Shown here: positions 9,152 to 18,594 of the stretch, in pieces
How positions within the stretch are numbered: the stretch's first letter is position 1
Layout: every line of letters begins with the position of its first letter
Assembly: GCF_013328345.1 (NCBI RefSeq)
Contig: NZ_JABULX010000003.1
Coordinates: forward strand, 124,001 to 188,000
Source: Marinifaba aquimaris
GTDB taxonomy: Bacteria; Pseudomonadota; Gammaproteobacteria; Enterobacterales; Alteromonadaceae
DNA: 64,000 nt
Reading direction: 5' to 3'
The notes under the pieces: model-generated
Databases searched by the model: none
The model's input: only the letters and a program-made list of their open reading frames with translations
What the model was told of the DNA's origin: nothing
Translations under genes and position numbers: made by a program

Positions 9152-9186
9152 AATCAGTTGATATTTGATATCAGCTGATTTTTTAG
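9152..9186 (+). terminator. Hairpin between mshB and mshA
   Basis: An inverted repeat of about 12 bp (ATCAGTTGATAT pairing with ATATCAGCTGAT, one G-T wobble, short loop) is followed by six T residues and, after AGGC, another T run. It looks like a rho-independent terminator or attenuator for the mshE-mshB transcript, just ahead of the major pilin gene. Confidence 0.75.
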
Positions 9187-9223
9187 GCTTTTTTAATTTA
9201 ATTAATTTCTTTTGGAGAATTCA

Positions 9224-9709
9224 ATGAAAAGAAATTCAGGTTTTACCTTAATCGAATTGGTAATTGTAATTGTAATTTTAGGTATTTTAGCGGTAACGGC
9301 TGCACCTAAATTTGTTGATATTCAAGATGACGCCCGTCAAGCAGCAGCTGAAGGTGTGCAGGGTGCAATAAAAAGTTCTGTTTCTGCTATTCACGCTAAA
9401 GCGCTGATTGAAAGTAAAGATGCCTCTTCTGGTGAAAGTGTAAATGCAAGTGGTACTGACGTTGATTTAGCGTACGGTTACCCTGATGGTACTGCTGATG
9501 GAATTCGTGCTGCCGTTGAGTTAGATGGTGATTGGGCAACGAACTCAGCTGCTGGTGTTTCTTCAGGCACTAAGACTTTTATTTTCACCGATGGCACATT
9601 GTGTTTTACTTACACAGAGGCTTCTGAATCAAATAATGTAATCACTGCCCCTACTGTAAGTGCTATTGGTAGTACCTTTACAGCAGGTACTCCCGCTACT
9701 TGTACTTAA
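9224..9709 (+). CDS. mshA: MSHA major pilin MshA
   Basis: 161-residue prepilin with the short leader MKRNSG, then FTLIELVIVIVILGILAV: a cleavage site after Gly6, Glu5 in the mature protein and a very hydrophobic assembly helix. The globular domain is Ala/Ser/Thr-rich with a C-terminal Cys pair (DGTLCFTY and PATCT), the usual disulfide loop of major pilins. The ATG at 9224 is chosen because TTGGAGA just upstream is an excellent Shine-Dalgarno; an in-frame TTG at 9212 overlaps that site and would lengthen the leader. Hairpins stand on both sides, so it is probably expressed separately and strongly as the filament subunit. Confidence 0.93.
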   Translation: MKRNSGFTLIELVIVIVILGILAVTAAPKFVDIQDDARQAAAEGVQGAIKSSVSAIHAKALIESKDASSGESVNASGTDVDLAYGYPDGTADGIRAAVELDGDWATNSAAGVSSGTKTFIFTDGTLCFTYTEASESNNVITAPTVSAIGSTFTAGTPATCT

Positions 9710-9727
9710 TAGCAAGTCTGATTATTT

Positions 9728-9753
9728 AAAGCGAGCATATGCTCGCTTTTTTT
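9728..9753 (+). terminator. Rho-independent terminator after mshA
   Basis: AAAGCGAGCAT pairs perfectly with ATGCTCGCTTT and runs into a stretch of seven T. It ends the mshA message and isolates it from the minor pilin genes mshC-D-O-P-Q downstream. Confidence 0.88.
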
Positions 9754-9793
9754 ATGGCTATAATTTAGTTATTGATTTATAAAGCTAAATACT

Positions 9794-10318
9794 ATGTTAG
9801 GTCGATTGCGCGGTTTTACTTTTATTGAATTGGTCGTGGTGATTTTGCTGATTTCTATATTGGCAGTTACCGTGATCCCTCGCTTTTTAGATACCTCTGG
9901 GTTTGATCAGGTTACCTTCGAGCAAAGGCTAGTCGCGTTGTTAAGACTACAGCAGCTCAAAGCAATGCAACTGACCAACAATACTTGCCATCGCGTGTTA
10001 ATTACCAATGAGAGATTTGGCGTGCCTTATGACGCAGCAGGTAAAGACTGCGTAGGTAATACGCTGCCCAGTGATTACACGTCTTTTTCTGATTTTGATA
10101 AAAGCCATTATGGTTTATCCACATTTGAAGTCACAGGTGCTGATGTAACCTTTTCTAATCACGATATTTATTTTAATAGCCTTGGCTGCCCCGCCCCTGC
10201 GGCAGGTGGAGCTTGTGGCAATACTGATGTTGCCATTACGATCACAGGCGAGAGCACCCGCCAAATCTGCATTGAAAGCCAAGGTTATATACATTATGGC
10301 AGTTGCGACAATGGTTAA
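9794..10318 (+). CDS. mshC: MSHA minor pilin MshC
   Basis: 174-residue prepilin: leader MLGRLRG followed by FTFIELVVVILLISILAV, with Glu5 present. The mature domain has several cysteines (NNTCHRVL, GKDCVGN, LGCPAPAAGGACGN, QICIE, GSCDN), so disulfide-rich folding in the periplasm is likely. It is similar in design to GspH/FimU-type minor pilins that prime assembly. It is the first gene after the mshA terminator and therefore needs its own promoter or read-through. The 3' end overlaps the start of mshD. Confidence 0.88.
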   Translation: MLGRLRGFTFIELVVVILLISILAVTVIPRFLDTSGFDQVTFEQRLVALLRLQQLKAMQLTNNTCHRVLITNERFGVPYDAAGKDCVGNTLPSDYTSFSDFDKSHYGLSTFEVTGADVTFSNHDIYFNSLGCPAPAAGGACGNTDVAITITGESTRQICIESQGYIHYGSCDNG

Positions 10319-10880
10319 ATCCAAACAGCAGGGTTTTACCTTAATTGAATTGATTATAGGAATAGTGACAGTCAGTATTGCGCTGACGATTATTGTCCAA
10401 GTTATTATCCCACAAGCTACTCGCTCAGTTGACCCTATCTTCCAAGTGCGTGCCGCTGAATTAGGCCAAACATTACTGGAAGAGGTATCGGCTAAATCAT
10501 TTGATGAAACCAGTACTCAAATTCTTGGTTCTGCTCGTTGTGGCGAAACCGGTTTAGGAGCAGGTGCATGTACAACTATTCCAACTGCTTGTCCAAGTTC
10601 AGGGTTAACCAGCGCAACAGAAGAAGCAAATCGAGTTGATTTTGATGATGTGGACGATTATCACTGCTTAACTTTACAAGGTGAAAGTTTAACTTTGGGA
10701 GATGGCTCAACGTTGAATGATGTTTACACCAATTTTAGTGCGCGTTTTGTTGTCACTTATGATGAAAATCTCGATGGCTCTTCGGCCAGTAGTGTTGAGC
10801 TTGCTAAACGCATCACTGTTTTTATTCAGCCCCCCGCAGGTGCAGAAATCGCCTTTTCGGTATACAGGTTTAATTACTAA
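10311..10880 (+). CDS. mshD: MSHA minor pilin MshD
   Basis: About 189-residue prepilin with leader MVKSKQQG followed by FTLIELIIGIVTVSIALTII and Glu5 present. This is the GspI/PilV-like minor pilin position. I take the ATG that gives an eight-residue leader; an in-frame ATG at 10296 would give thirteen residues and has a slightly better purine-rich upstream sequence, so the start is uncertain by five codons. The domain carries cysteines in SARCGETG, GACTT and TACPSS. It overlaps mshC by 8 bases and meets mshO as TAATG, so it is translationally coupled. Confidence 0.87.
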   Translation: MVKSKQQGFTLIELIIGIVTVSIALTIIVQVIIPQATRSVDPIFQVRAAELGQTLLEEVSAKSFDETSTQILGSARCGETGLGAGACTTIPTACPSSGLTSATEEANRVDFDDVDDYHCLTLQGESLTLGDGSTLNDVYTNFSARFVVTYDENLDGSSASSVELAKRITVFIQPPAGAEIAFSVYRFNY

Positions 10881-11689
10881 TGTATAAAAAAAGCCGAGCT
10901 TTCACCTTAGTCGAATTAGTTTTAGTGATTTTATTACTGGGTATTTCACTGGTTGGCGTAACGACAACGATAGGTTGGGGTACCCAAGTATATGTTGATG
11001 GCATCGATAGACAACGTATGCTGGAACAAAGCCGCTTTGTTATCGAACGTATCACCCGAGAATTGCGTTCAGCTGTACCTTACAGTGTCAGAATTAGCAC
11101 ATCTTGTATTGAGTTTGTGCCTATGATTGCCGGTAGTACTTATACTGACCTTGCTGTTACGCCTGCCTCTAGTAATACGATTAGCGCTTTACATGATAAT
11201 AATTATAGCTTTTCTAGTGGCGATCAAATTTTACTCGGCTTAACGTCAACGATAGATGTTTATAACCCAATTGATAACACCCGAATTGACATGAACAATT
11301 ACACCGTTAATGAGTCGGGGGTAATAGATACAGCCACTATCACCTTATCTGGCACGACATCATTTGCTGAACGATTCGAAGCGCTCAGCAATAAACCTAA
11401 CCGCTATTACATTGCTAACCAAAGTGTCAGTTACTGTTTGAATTTCACCACAAATCAAATAAGACGATTCACCTCGACCATAAGTGCTAGCCAGCCCAAT
11501 TTAGGTTCTGCATCGAGCACTGCGCTAATGGCTGAAGGTATCGTTAATACATCTGGTGCAACACCTGCGGTTTTTAGTTTTGCAGATATTGAGCAATCAA
11601 CGGTGCAAATTTATTGGCAATTTGCCAGTGAAATTAATGAAGAGCCAATGATTTACTATCATCAAGTGAAGGTGAGTAATGCCAACTAA
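10880..11689 (+). CDS. mshO: MSHA minor pilin MshO
   Basis: 269-residue prepilin-like protein beginning MYKKSRA, then FTLVELVLVILLLGISLV. Glu5 is present but the residue before the cleavage point is Ala instead of the usual Gly. The long globular domain resembles GspJ/PilW-type minor pilins, with NRYYIANQSVSYCLN and LRSAVPYSVR in the fold typical of that group. Its start shares one base with the mshD stop and its end overlaps mshP by 11 bases. It probably belongs to the tip-priming set of minor pilins. Confidence 0.87.
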   Translation: MYKKSRAFTLVELVLVILLLGISLVGVTTTIGWGTQVYVDGIDRQRMLEQSRFVIERITRELRSAVPYSVRISTSCIEFVPMIAGSTYTDLAVTPASSNTISALHDNNYSFSSGDQILLGLTSTIDVYNPIDNTRIDMNNYTVNESGVIDTATITLSGTTSFAERFEALSNKPNRYYIANQSVSYCLNFTTNQIRRFTSTISASQPNLGSASSTALMAEGIVNTSGATPAVFSFADIEQSTVQIYWQFASEINEEPMIYYHQVKVSNAN

Positions 11690-12131
11690 TTTATTCAAAA
11701 AACAACAGGGTAGTGGCATTGTTCTCGCTATTTTTTTGATACTGGTGATGTCTTTGCTGGCAACCGCATTGATCAGGCAGCTTAGCTCGACTAATGAATC
11801 GGTTGCTGTTGAAGTATTTGGCACTCGCGCACTCATGGCTGCCAATATTGGAGTGGAAGTGATGGCCAGTAACCTTTTCCCTATTGATGCAACGGCGACT
11901 TCAAGTGATGACTTTGTTGCGCAAGCTTGCCCTGCTACTAACCCGATACAAGCGAATTTACCTGCTCAACAAGGGATGGAAAATTGCAGTTATTCTGTGA
12001 GCTGCGCGTTATTAGATGAAAACGTCAATAACCAATCTGTTCGCTTTTATCGCATTATTAGCCTAGGTCAATGCGATGTAGGTGATTGGCAGACATCAAG
12101 AACCGTTCAAGTAGAAGCTAAGGTGTTGTAA
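11679..12131 (+). CDS. mshP: MSHA minor pilin-like protein MshP
   Basis: 150-residue protein with leader-like MPTNLFKKQQG followed by SGIVLAIFLILVMSLLATALI. The hydrophobic helix is of pilin type, but mature position 1 is Ser and position 5 is Leu, so the conserved Glu5 is absent, as in GspK/PilX-type subunits. Four cysteines (QACPATN, MENCSYS, VSCALL, GQCDVG) are present in the small domain. It overlaps mshO by 11 bases and shares one base with the mshQ start. Lack of Glu5 suggests a position at the filament tip, where no neighbour above needs the salt bridge. Confidence 0.85.
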   Translation: MPTNLFKKQQGSGIVLAIFLILVMSLLATALIRQLSSTNESVAVEVFGTRALMAANIGVEVMASNLFPIDATATSSDDFVAQACPATNPIQANLPAQQGMENCSYSVSCALLDENVNNQSVRFYRIISLGQCDVGDWQTSRTVQVEAKVL

Positions 12132-15100
12132 TGAAAAAACTTGGGGGCTTATTACTCGTATTATTTTCTGCTTTGCAACATGCCTTTGCTGCTTGTCCCG
12201 CGAGCCCAAGTGTTGGCTATGTATCGTTAAATGAAATCGATTCAGAAGAAGAGTTCATCGAAGTTTATGTCAATCGCAATAATGTCGATATGTCAGGTTG
12301 GCAGCTCAAGGTTGTCGATAACGGCGATTTAAAAACTACGTATACCTGTGTTGGTGGTGCTTCTGCATGTAATAAAACCTATAACACAGGCGATATTGTG
12401 GTCTTTTCAAAGCAAGCGGGTAATAGCGCGAGTATTACGACTGCCATTAATGATGGTCACCTCACTGTCGATCAAAATTTGTTTTATGATCCGGACGAAG
12501 GGCTGGACGTCAAGGATGAAAAGATGGAGATCTTATTAGAAGATTCCACCGGTGGTATGGTCAGCTATATGCAGTTTCACCTAATCGACAAAAGCTTATA
12601 CGCTGATTGTGCAACAGAAAACCCGAATGACACGATCATCTGGAACGGCCAATACAATGGCAATATCTGTGCAACGCCCGATAGTTCAAATAACTTTTGG
12701 TATTGTAATGATACTCCTGGTGAAGATAACGACGGCGTTGCACCTATCGAGTTGGCGCAGTGTTCGGATGTTTTCCCTGGTGATTACACTGAAAAAACGA
12801 CTGATATTTTACAGAATATCCCGCCGATGTCTGACTTTGCTCCTATCTCTATTTTTCCATCAAGCACGACCTTTATTCGTGGCGAACAAGGGTATTTAAA
12901 CAATGCAATAACTGATGCAACTTATACTGTTGCCGCTGGCACGGGCAGTGCAGTGGTTTATGTATATGGCTCGCTTGATCTGAATAATATTAATATGAAC
13001 ATTGGTGGTGATGCAGAAGATTTGATCTTGGTTGTAGATGGTACGCTGTCTATTCGAAATCTCAATCGCGGTAGTGCGATGACCATCAATGCCTTGATAT
13101 ACGCTACAGGTGATATTGAACTAAATGCAGACAAAGACGATATCAACATCGTGGGTGCTGTTCGAACTGCTCAAGGCAGTTCGACGGGGATTCTTGAGAG
13201 CCGTGGCGGTAAAGTCAATATTACTTACGACCCTGAAGCGATAGAAAATGCTGACTTTGGTGATTTATGTGATAACACGCCTACCGCTCAATGTCCTTTA
13301 AGCCCATTAGCTGACACTGTCAGAATTAATGAAGTGAACAAAGATGAAGATTGGATTGAGCTTTATATCAATAATGCCACTAATTTGAGTATGGCTAATT
13401 GGCACATAGATGGAAATGGTCGAGGCAGTAGCACTGAAGTTGACTATTACTGCACTAGTGCAGATGGATGTGCCAATCAAACTTTTGATACTGGCGATTT
13501 TGTTGTTGTCGCAAGTTCAATAACAGGCTCTGTACTTGAGGCGACTCAAGGGGCTAGCCCCTCTCTCGTTCAAGGACAAAATTTATTTGTTTATGATGAC
13601 TTGGCTATGCATAACAATACGCAAGAGATCATCTTATTTGATTACAATGGTGAAATGATTCATTACTTGCGTTATGAAACGGGGACTTACAGTCCTGAAT
13701 TTGGTGAGTGTGCAATTGAAAACCCTGATAACTCTGTAATCATTGCACCGCCAAGTGGTGGTGAAGAGGGTGTGTGTACTATTCCTGATGGCAGTAATGA
13801 TCCGAATGATTGGGATAAAAATTGTGATTCAACCCCAGGTGATCCAAACAAGGAAATTGGTGATGATGTTGATCACTATGAAGTCGTTTTACCGGTAACC
13901 AGCTCATCGGTTTGCACTGATCAAACTATTGTCGTTAGAGCTTGCATCGACGCAGATTGCAACCTGTTTGATGCATCAACGGATGCTACCTTGTTCAAGT
14001 TAGTCGACAGTACTCGTACCGATTTAGACTCTAATGCTTTTACTGGCTTTAAAAGTTACACATTAAGCCAAGATATCCCAACGGTTGTGACTTTTGGCTT
14101 AGATAATTTAAACCCTGACGCTACAGTGGTCTGTGAGGATACTTTGGGTAATGTGTTGAGTCCATGTCAAATTGATTTCACAACGGATATCGCTTTTGCT
14201 TGGCAGGCTAATACCTACCAAGGGCAATCCTGTAATACACAAAATACAACGTTAAAAGCAAAGTACTACGATGAATCTGATCAACAGTGCCGAGATTTAG
14301 AGGGCAGTTTAGATGTTGATTTCAGTTTTGCATATGCAAGCCCGGCATCAGGTACTGAAGACTTGACGTTAACATCAGGCGCATCGAGTATTGCGCTCGT
14401 TGAGGGGGGGAGTCAAAGCCTAAATGTGATGTTTGGAGCGGCTGTAACCGATAATATTACAATGAGTTATGCCGATGCAGGTTTGTTGCAGGTTACTGCA
14501 GCTAAAACGGGCACTAATCCGAGTTATGATTCAGATGTGGTCGATGTTGCCTTTTACCCACAAGCGTTAATGCTAGAAATTACCTCAGGAAAAAAAGCGA
14601 CAGGGGATATAGTCGCAGGAGATACTTTTGACTATGAAATTAACGCTTATTGTTCGGTTGGCGGTGTCATTTCAACTGAGTTACCCAATTACCAACCAAC
14701 TTCGCTTACCCTGACGCACCAATTACAAACCGGCACTAATAGTGCTGAGTTTATCTATCGCTCAGGGGCTTCACTTATGACAGTTTCGACAACTGCTACT
14801 ACTCAAGGTATAGCCACAACTACCACATTTAATAGTGCTTATTTCAGTGAATATGGACGTTTTCGTATTCAAGCCGATGAAAGTGATTATTTAGGCTTGG
14901 GTATTGGTATTTCTGGCATATACGCAGATTTCCCACTCAATTCTGCAGAGCTACCGACTAACTCAGGTAAGTTCATTGCTCACGATATACAAGTTGCACT
15001 TGAAACAGAGGGTAACTTTGACCCCTTTGGTTCGATGGATATTGGCGCAGGTACCAATGATTTTAACTATTTAGCGAATGAGTTTGGATACGGTAATCAA

Positions 15101-15937
15101 AACCCTGAACTAAGAATCAAAGCTTTTAGCAGTATTGACGATAGCGGTGACCTTAGGCAGTTGAGAAACTATTTTCAATCTAGTGACCCTTCTGTCTCAC
15201 TCACTGCAATAGCTACTAGTGGTAACCTGACTTCAACTTTAACTGAAGTGGGAATCGATTTTGATCAGGCAAGCGATCATGCCACCACGGGCGAATACAT
15301 TTATATTCTTAGTGATGATGATGTTTATCAATTTGAAAAAAATGCGGCTAGTGCTCAAGCACCTTTTATCTCCGATATTGATATCCAACTGGCTGCAGAT
15401 GATTATCAAGATCAAGATGGTGTGACCAACGCCACGGCATTTGATTTTGATACAAGTGGTATGCAGATGATTGATGGTCGACTTTATGTACAAAACGCAT
15501 CTGATGTAGCAGGTGGCAGTGCCGATATTCGCGCTATGATGCAGTATTTCGATGGCACGCAGTGGCAAGTGAGCACAGGAGATACGGGTTTAACTGCTAG
15601 CACTATCGCTGATGATGCATTTACAGCCAGCCCGGTAAGAGACAATTCAACCAACCCTTTTGATGTCACCATTAGTGATGCTTCGGGCACAATCAGTAAT
15701 GTTGAAGCAAGTTGGGATAATCAATGTGTCGATGGCTTATTTGATTTTGTCTTCGATCATCAAAATAGTGCCACCACAGGCGGACAAATTGAAATATTTT
15801 GGGATACCAGTAAGTTCCCTGAATATATGCACTATGGTTGGAATGCAACTGACTTAACTGCTCCACTTAATACCCGTGTTGCTTTTGGTAAAAAACGGGG
15901 TAATGACAGGATTATTTCATGGCGTGAAATCAATTAA
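12131..15937 (+). CDS. mshQ: MSHA protein MshQ, large secreted DUF6701/lamin-tail-like protein
   Basis: 1268-residue exported protein with a Sec signal peptide (LLLVLFSALQHAFA, cleavage about residue 20). The first lamin-tail-like module is about residues 27-205 (VSLNEIDSEEEFIEVYV, ending in NDTPGEDN). A repetitive beta-rich segment with GSLDLNNINMNIGG and DGTLSIRNL follows (about 255-380), resembling a short beta-helix. A second lamin-tail-like module occupies about 396-580 (VRINEVNKDEDWIELYI, ending in CDSTPGDPN), and a long C-terminal beta-rich region matches the DUF6701 style of MshQ. Both modules carry paired cysteines. It is the last gene of the pilus operon. By size, export and position it could be a tip adhesin comparable in role to PilY1, but that is inference. 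Confidence 0.85.
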   Translation: MKKLGGLLLVLFSALQHAFAACPASPSVGYVSLNEIDSEEEFIEVYVNRNNVDMSGWQLKVVDNGDLKTTYTCVGGASACNKTYNTGDIVVFSKQAGNSASITTAINDGHLTVDQNLFYDPDEGLDVKDEKMEILLEDSTGGMVSYMQFHLIDKSLYADCATENPNDTIIWNGQYNGNICATPDSSNNFWYCNDTPGEDNDGVAPIELAQCSDVFPGDYTEKTTDILQNIPPMSDFAPISIFPSSTTFIRGEQGYLNNAITDATYTVAAGTGSAVVYVYGSLDLNNINMNIGGDAEDLILVVDGTLSIRNLNRGSAMTINALIYATGDIELNADKDDINIVGAVRTAQGSSTGILESRGGKVNITYDPEAIENADFGDLCDNTPTAQCPLSPLADTVRINEVNKDEDWIELYINNATNLSMANWHIDGNGRGSSTEVDYYCTSADGCANQTFDTGDFVVVASSITGSVLEATQGASPSLVQGQNLFVYDDLAMHNNTQEIILFDYNGEMIHYLRYETGTYSPEFGECAIENPDNSVIIAPPSGGEEGVCTIPDGSNDPNDWDKNCDSTPGDPNKEIGDDVDHYEVVLPVTSSSVCTDQTIVVRACIDADCNLFDASTDATLFKLVDSTRTDLDSNAFTGFKSYTLSQDIPTVVTFGLDNLNPDATVVCEDTLGNVLSPCQIDFTTDIAFAWQANTYQGQSCNTQNTTLKAKYYDESDQQCRDLEGSLDVDFSFAYASPASGTEDLTLTSGASSIALVEGGSQSLNVMFGAAVTDNITMSYADAGLLQVTAAKTGTNPSYDSDVVDVAFYPQALMLEITSGKKATGDIVAGDTFDYEINAYCSVGGVISTELPNYQPTSLTLTHQLQTGTNSAEFIYRSGASLMTVSTTATTQGIATTTTFNSAYFSEYGRFRIQADESDYLGLGIGISGIYADFPLNSAELPTNSGKFIAHDIQVALETEGNFDPFGSMDIGAGTNDFNYLANEFGYGNQNPELRIKAFSSIDDSGDLRQLRNYFQSSDPSVSLTAIATSGNLTSTLTEVGIDFDQASDHATTGEYIYILSDDDVYQFEKNAASAQAPFISDIDIQLAADDYQDQDGVTNATAFDFDTSGMQMIDGRLYVQNASDVAGGSADIRAMMQYFDGTQWQVSTGDTGLTASTIADDAFTASPVRDNSTNPFDVTISDASGTISNVEASWDNQCVDGLFDFVFDHQNSATTGGQIEIFWDTSKFPEYMHYGWNATDLTAPLNTRVAFGKKRGNDRIISWREIN

Positions 15938-16073
15938 TACGCCTTTGAAACCGCTGATTTTAAGCGCAATTTAGATTCGTTCAGTTTATTGCAAACAAAG
16001 CGTAACCATTGCTTGCCGAAAGCGGTAGCGCTTGGTAAAGTTAATGCAATCTACCTTCTTATAGTTCTAATAA

Positions 16074-17135
<1,062 letters not shown>

Positions 17136-17172
17136 GTCGTTTCGACCAGAGTAGTTAAAAGATATTTTTATT

Positions 17173-17195
17173 AAGCCGGGGTCTCCCGGCTTTGT
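17173..17195 (+). terminator. Hairpin between mreB and mreC
   Basis: AAGCCGGG and CCCGGCTT form a perfect 8-bp GC-rich stem with a four-base loop, followed by only three T residues. This would be a leaky terminator or a processing/stability element that lowers mreCD expression relative to mreB. Confidence 0.6.
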
Positions 17196-17224
17196 CGTAC
17201 TTATAAAACAACTAAAATACGCGC

Positions 17225-18124
17225 ATGACACCTTTGTTTGGTCGTGGACCATCTTTGCAAGCAAGATTAATTATTGCCACCGTTTTGTCTGTGGTATTGA
17301 TCTTTGTTGACCATAAAATGGATGGTTTCCAGAAGGTTCGAGTGGTTCTTAATTCTATGGTTAGTCCACTGCAATATGCGGCTAACTTACCTAAAGCTTT
17401 ACTCGATTGGAGTGCTGAGTCACTGGCGTTTCGCCAATCATTAATCAATGATAATCAGGCGCTAAAACAAGATGTGCTGCTGTTAAATGAGAAATTACAG
17501 CGCATGGACTTTGTTGAACGCGAGAATCAACGGTTAAGAGCACTATTGAAGTCTCCTGTCCGTGGTGAAGCCGATAAAATGGTCGCCGAGGTTATGTCGG
17601 TAGAAACCAATCCGAACTCGCATCAAGTTTTAATTAATCGCGGCTTGTTACACGGTGTGTTTGAAGGCCAGCCTGTACTCGATGCCTCAGGTATTGTTGG
17701 CCAAGTTGTCAATGTGGGGTCAACTACCAGTCGAGTATTACTCATTTCTGATATTACTCATGCCATTCCTCTTCGTATTGCGCGTAACTCGGTAAGAGTG
17801 ACTGCAGCCGGTTCAGGCTTGCTCGATCGCATGGATTTACAACACGTGCCGCACAGCACTGATATCGTCGAAGGCGATGAGTTAGTGAGTTCTGGCTTGG
17901 CGGGAGTGTTCCCTGAAGGTTATCCGGTTGCGAAAGTTACGCGTATCACGCGTAACAAGAGTTTACCTTTCTCGCAAATCAGGGTTGAGCCGATCGCTAA
18001 ACTTGATCGTATCCGCTATTTACTATTGCTTTGGCCACCGCATTTGGAGCACAAGCCCAAGTTTGATGTACTGGAAGAATTGATAGATAAAGCCAGTGAT
18101 GTAGCAGGAGAGAGCAATGACTAA
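17225..18124 (+). CDS. mreC: Rod-shape-determining protein MreC
   Basis: 299-residue bitopic protein with an N-terminal membrane helix (about residues 13-30), a coiled-coil stretch (about 65-110, LKQDVLLLNEKLQRMDFVERENQRL) and the double beta-barrel MreC core (from about VMSVETNPNSHQVLINRG). MreC bridges MreB to the periplasmic PBP2/RodA wall synthase. It is followed by mreD with an 8-base overlap. The gap from mreB is 89 bases and contains a stem-loop. The basic opening GRGPSLQARL is typical of gammaproteobacterial MreC. Confidence 0.95.
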   Translation: MTPLFGRGPSLQARLIIATVLSVVLIFVDHKMDGFQKVRVVLNSMVSPLQYAANLPKALLDWSAESLAFRQSLINDNQALKQDVLLLNEKLQRMDFVERENQRLRALLKSPVRGEADKMVAEVMSVETNPNSHQVLINRGLLHGVFEGQPVLDASGIVGQVVNVGSTTSRVLLISDITHAIPLRIARNSVRVTAAGSGLLDRMDLQHVPHSTDIVEGDELVSSGLAGVFPEGYPVAKVTRITRNKSLPFSQIRVEPIAKLDRIRYLLLLWPPHLEHKPKFDVLEELIDKASDVAGESND

Positions 18125-18593
18125 ACGGACCGCTATTATCTATCTGACGTTAATATTTGCCCTGATTCTAACGATATCACCTATGCCACCATCGATTGCT
18201 ATTTACCGCCCAGATTGGGTACTGGTAGCTTTGATTTATTGGTGTATTGCATTACCAAATCGCGTCAATGTTGGTGTGGCTTGGGTATGCGGTTTGTTTG
18301 TCGATTTACTCATGGGTTATACCTTAGGTTCTCACGCATTAATTTTGGCACTGATCGCCTATATCGCGAGTGCCAACTTTTTACGAATTCGAAACTTCTC
18401 CGTCTGGCAGCAAGCCATTATTGTTGGCATGTTATCTTTGTTCTACCACTTAACTGATTATTGGGTAGCGCACTTTTTAACTGATGCCTTTTTCCAACCT
18501 GAGCTTATGTGGTCAGCATTAACTAGCATGTTAGTGTGGCCTTGGGCATTTGCACTGTTGAGAAAGCTCAGACGCACATTCAAGATTACTTAA
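18117..18593 (+). CDS. mreD: Rod-shape-determining protein MreD
   Basis: 158-residue integral membrane protein with about five hydrophobic segments. The family-typical PPSIAIYRPDWVLVALIYWCIALPN segment region and a GLFVDLLMGYTLGSHAL motif are visible (positions about 22-80). MreD joins MreC and RodZ in the elongasome. The start codon sits within the last codons of mreC and the gene ends one base before the Maf gene, so mreC-mreD-maf-rng form one tight operon as in other Gammaproteobacteria. Confidence 0.94.
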   Translation: MTKRTAIIYLTLIFALILTISPMPPSIAIYRPDWVLVALIYWCIALPNRVNVGVAWVCGLFVDLLMGYTLGSHALILALIAYIASANFLRIRNFSVWQQAIIVGMLSLFYHLTDYWVAHFLTDAFFQPELMWSALTSMLVWPWAFALLRKLRRTFKIT

Positions 18594-18594
18594 T

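Noticed and set aside
16020-16070. mreB promoter with a defined -35/-10
   Set aside because: TATAGT at 16060 is a possible -10 but no acceptable -35 lies 16-18 bases upstream, so I do not call it.
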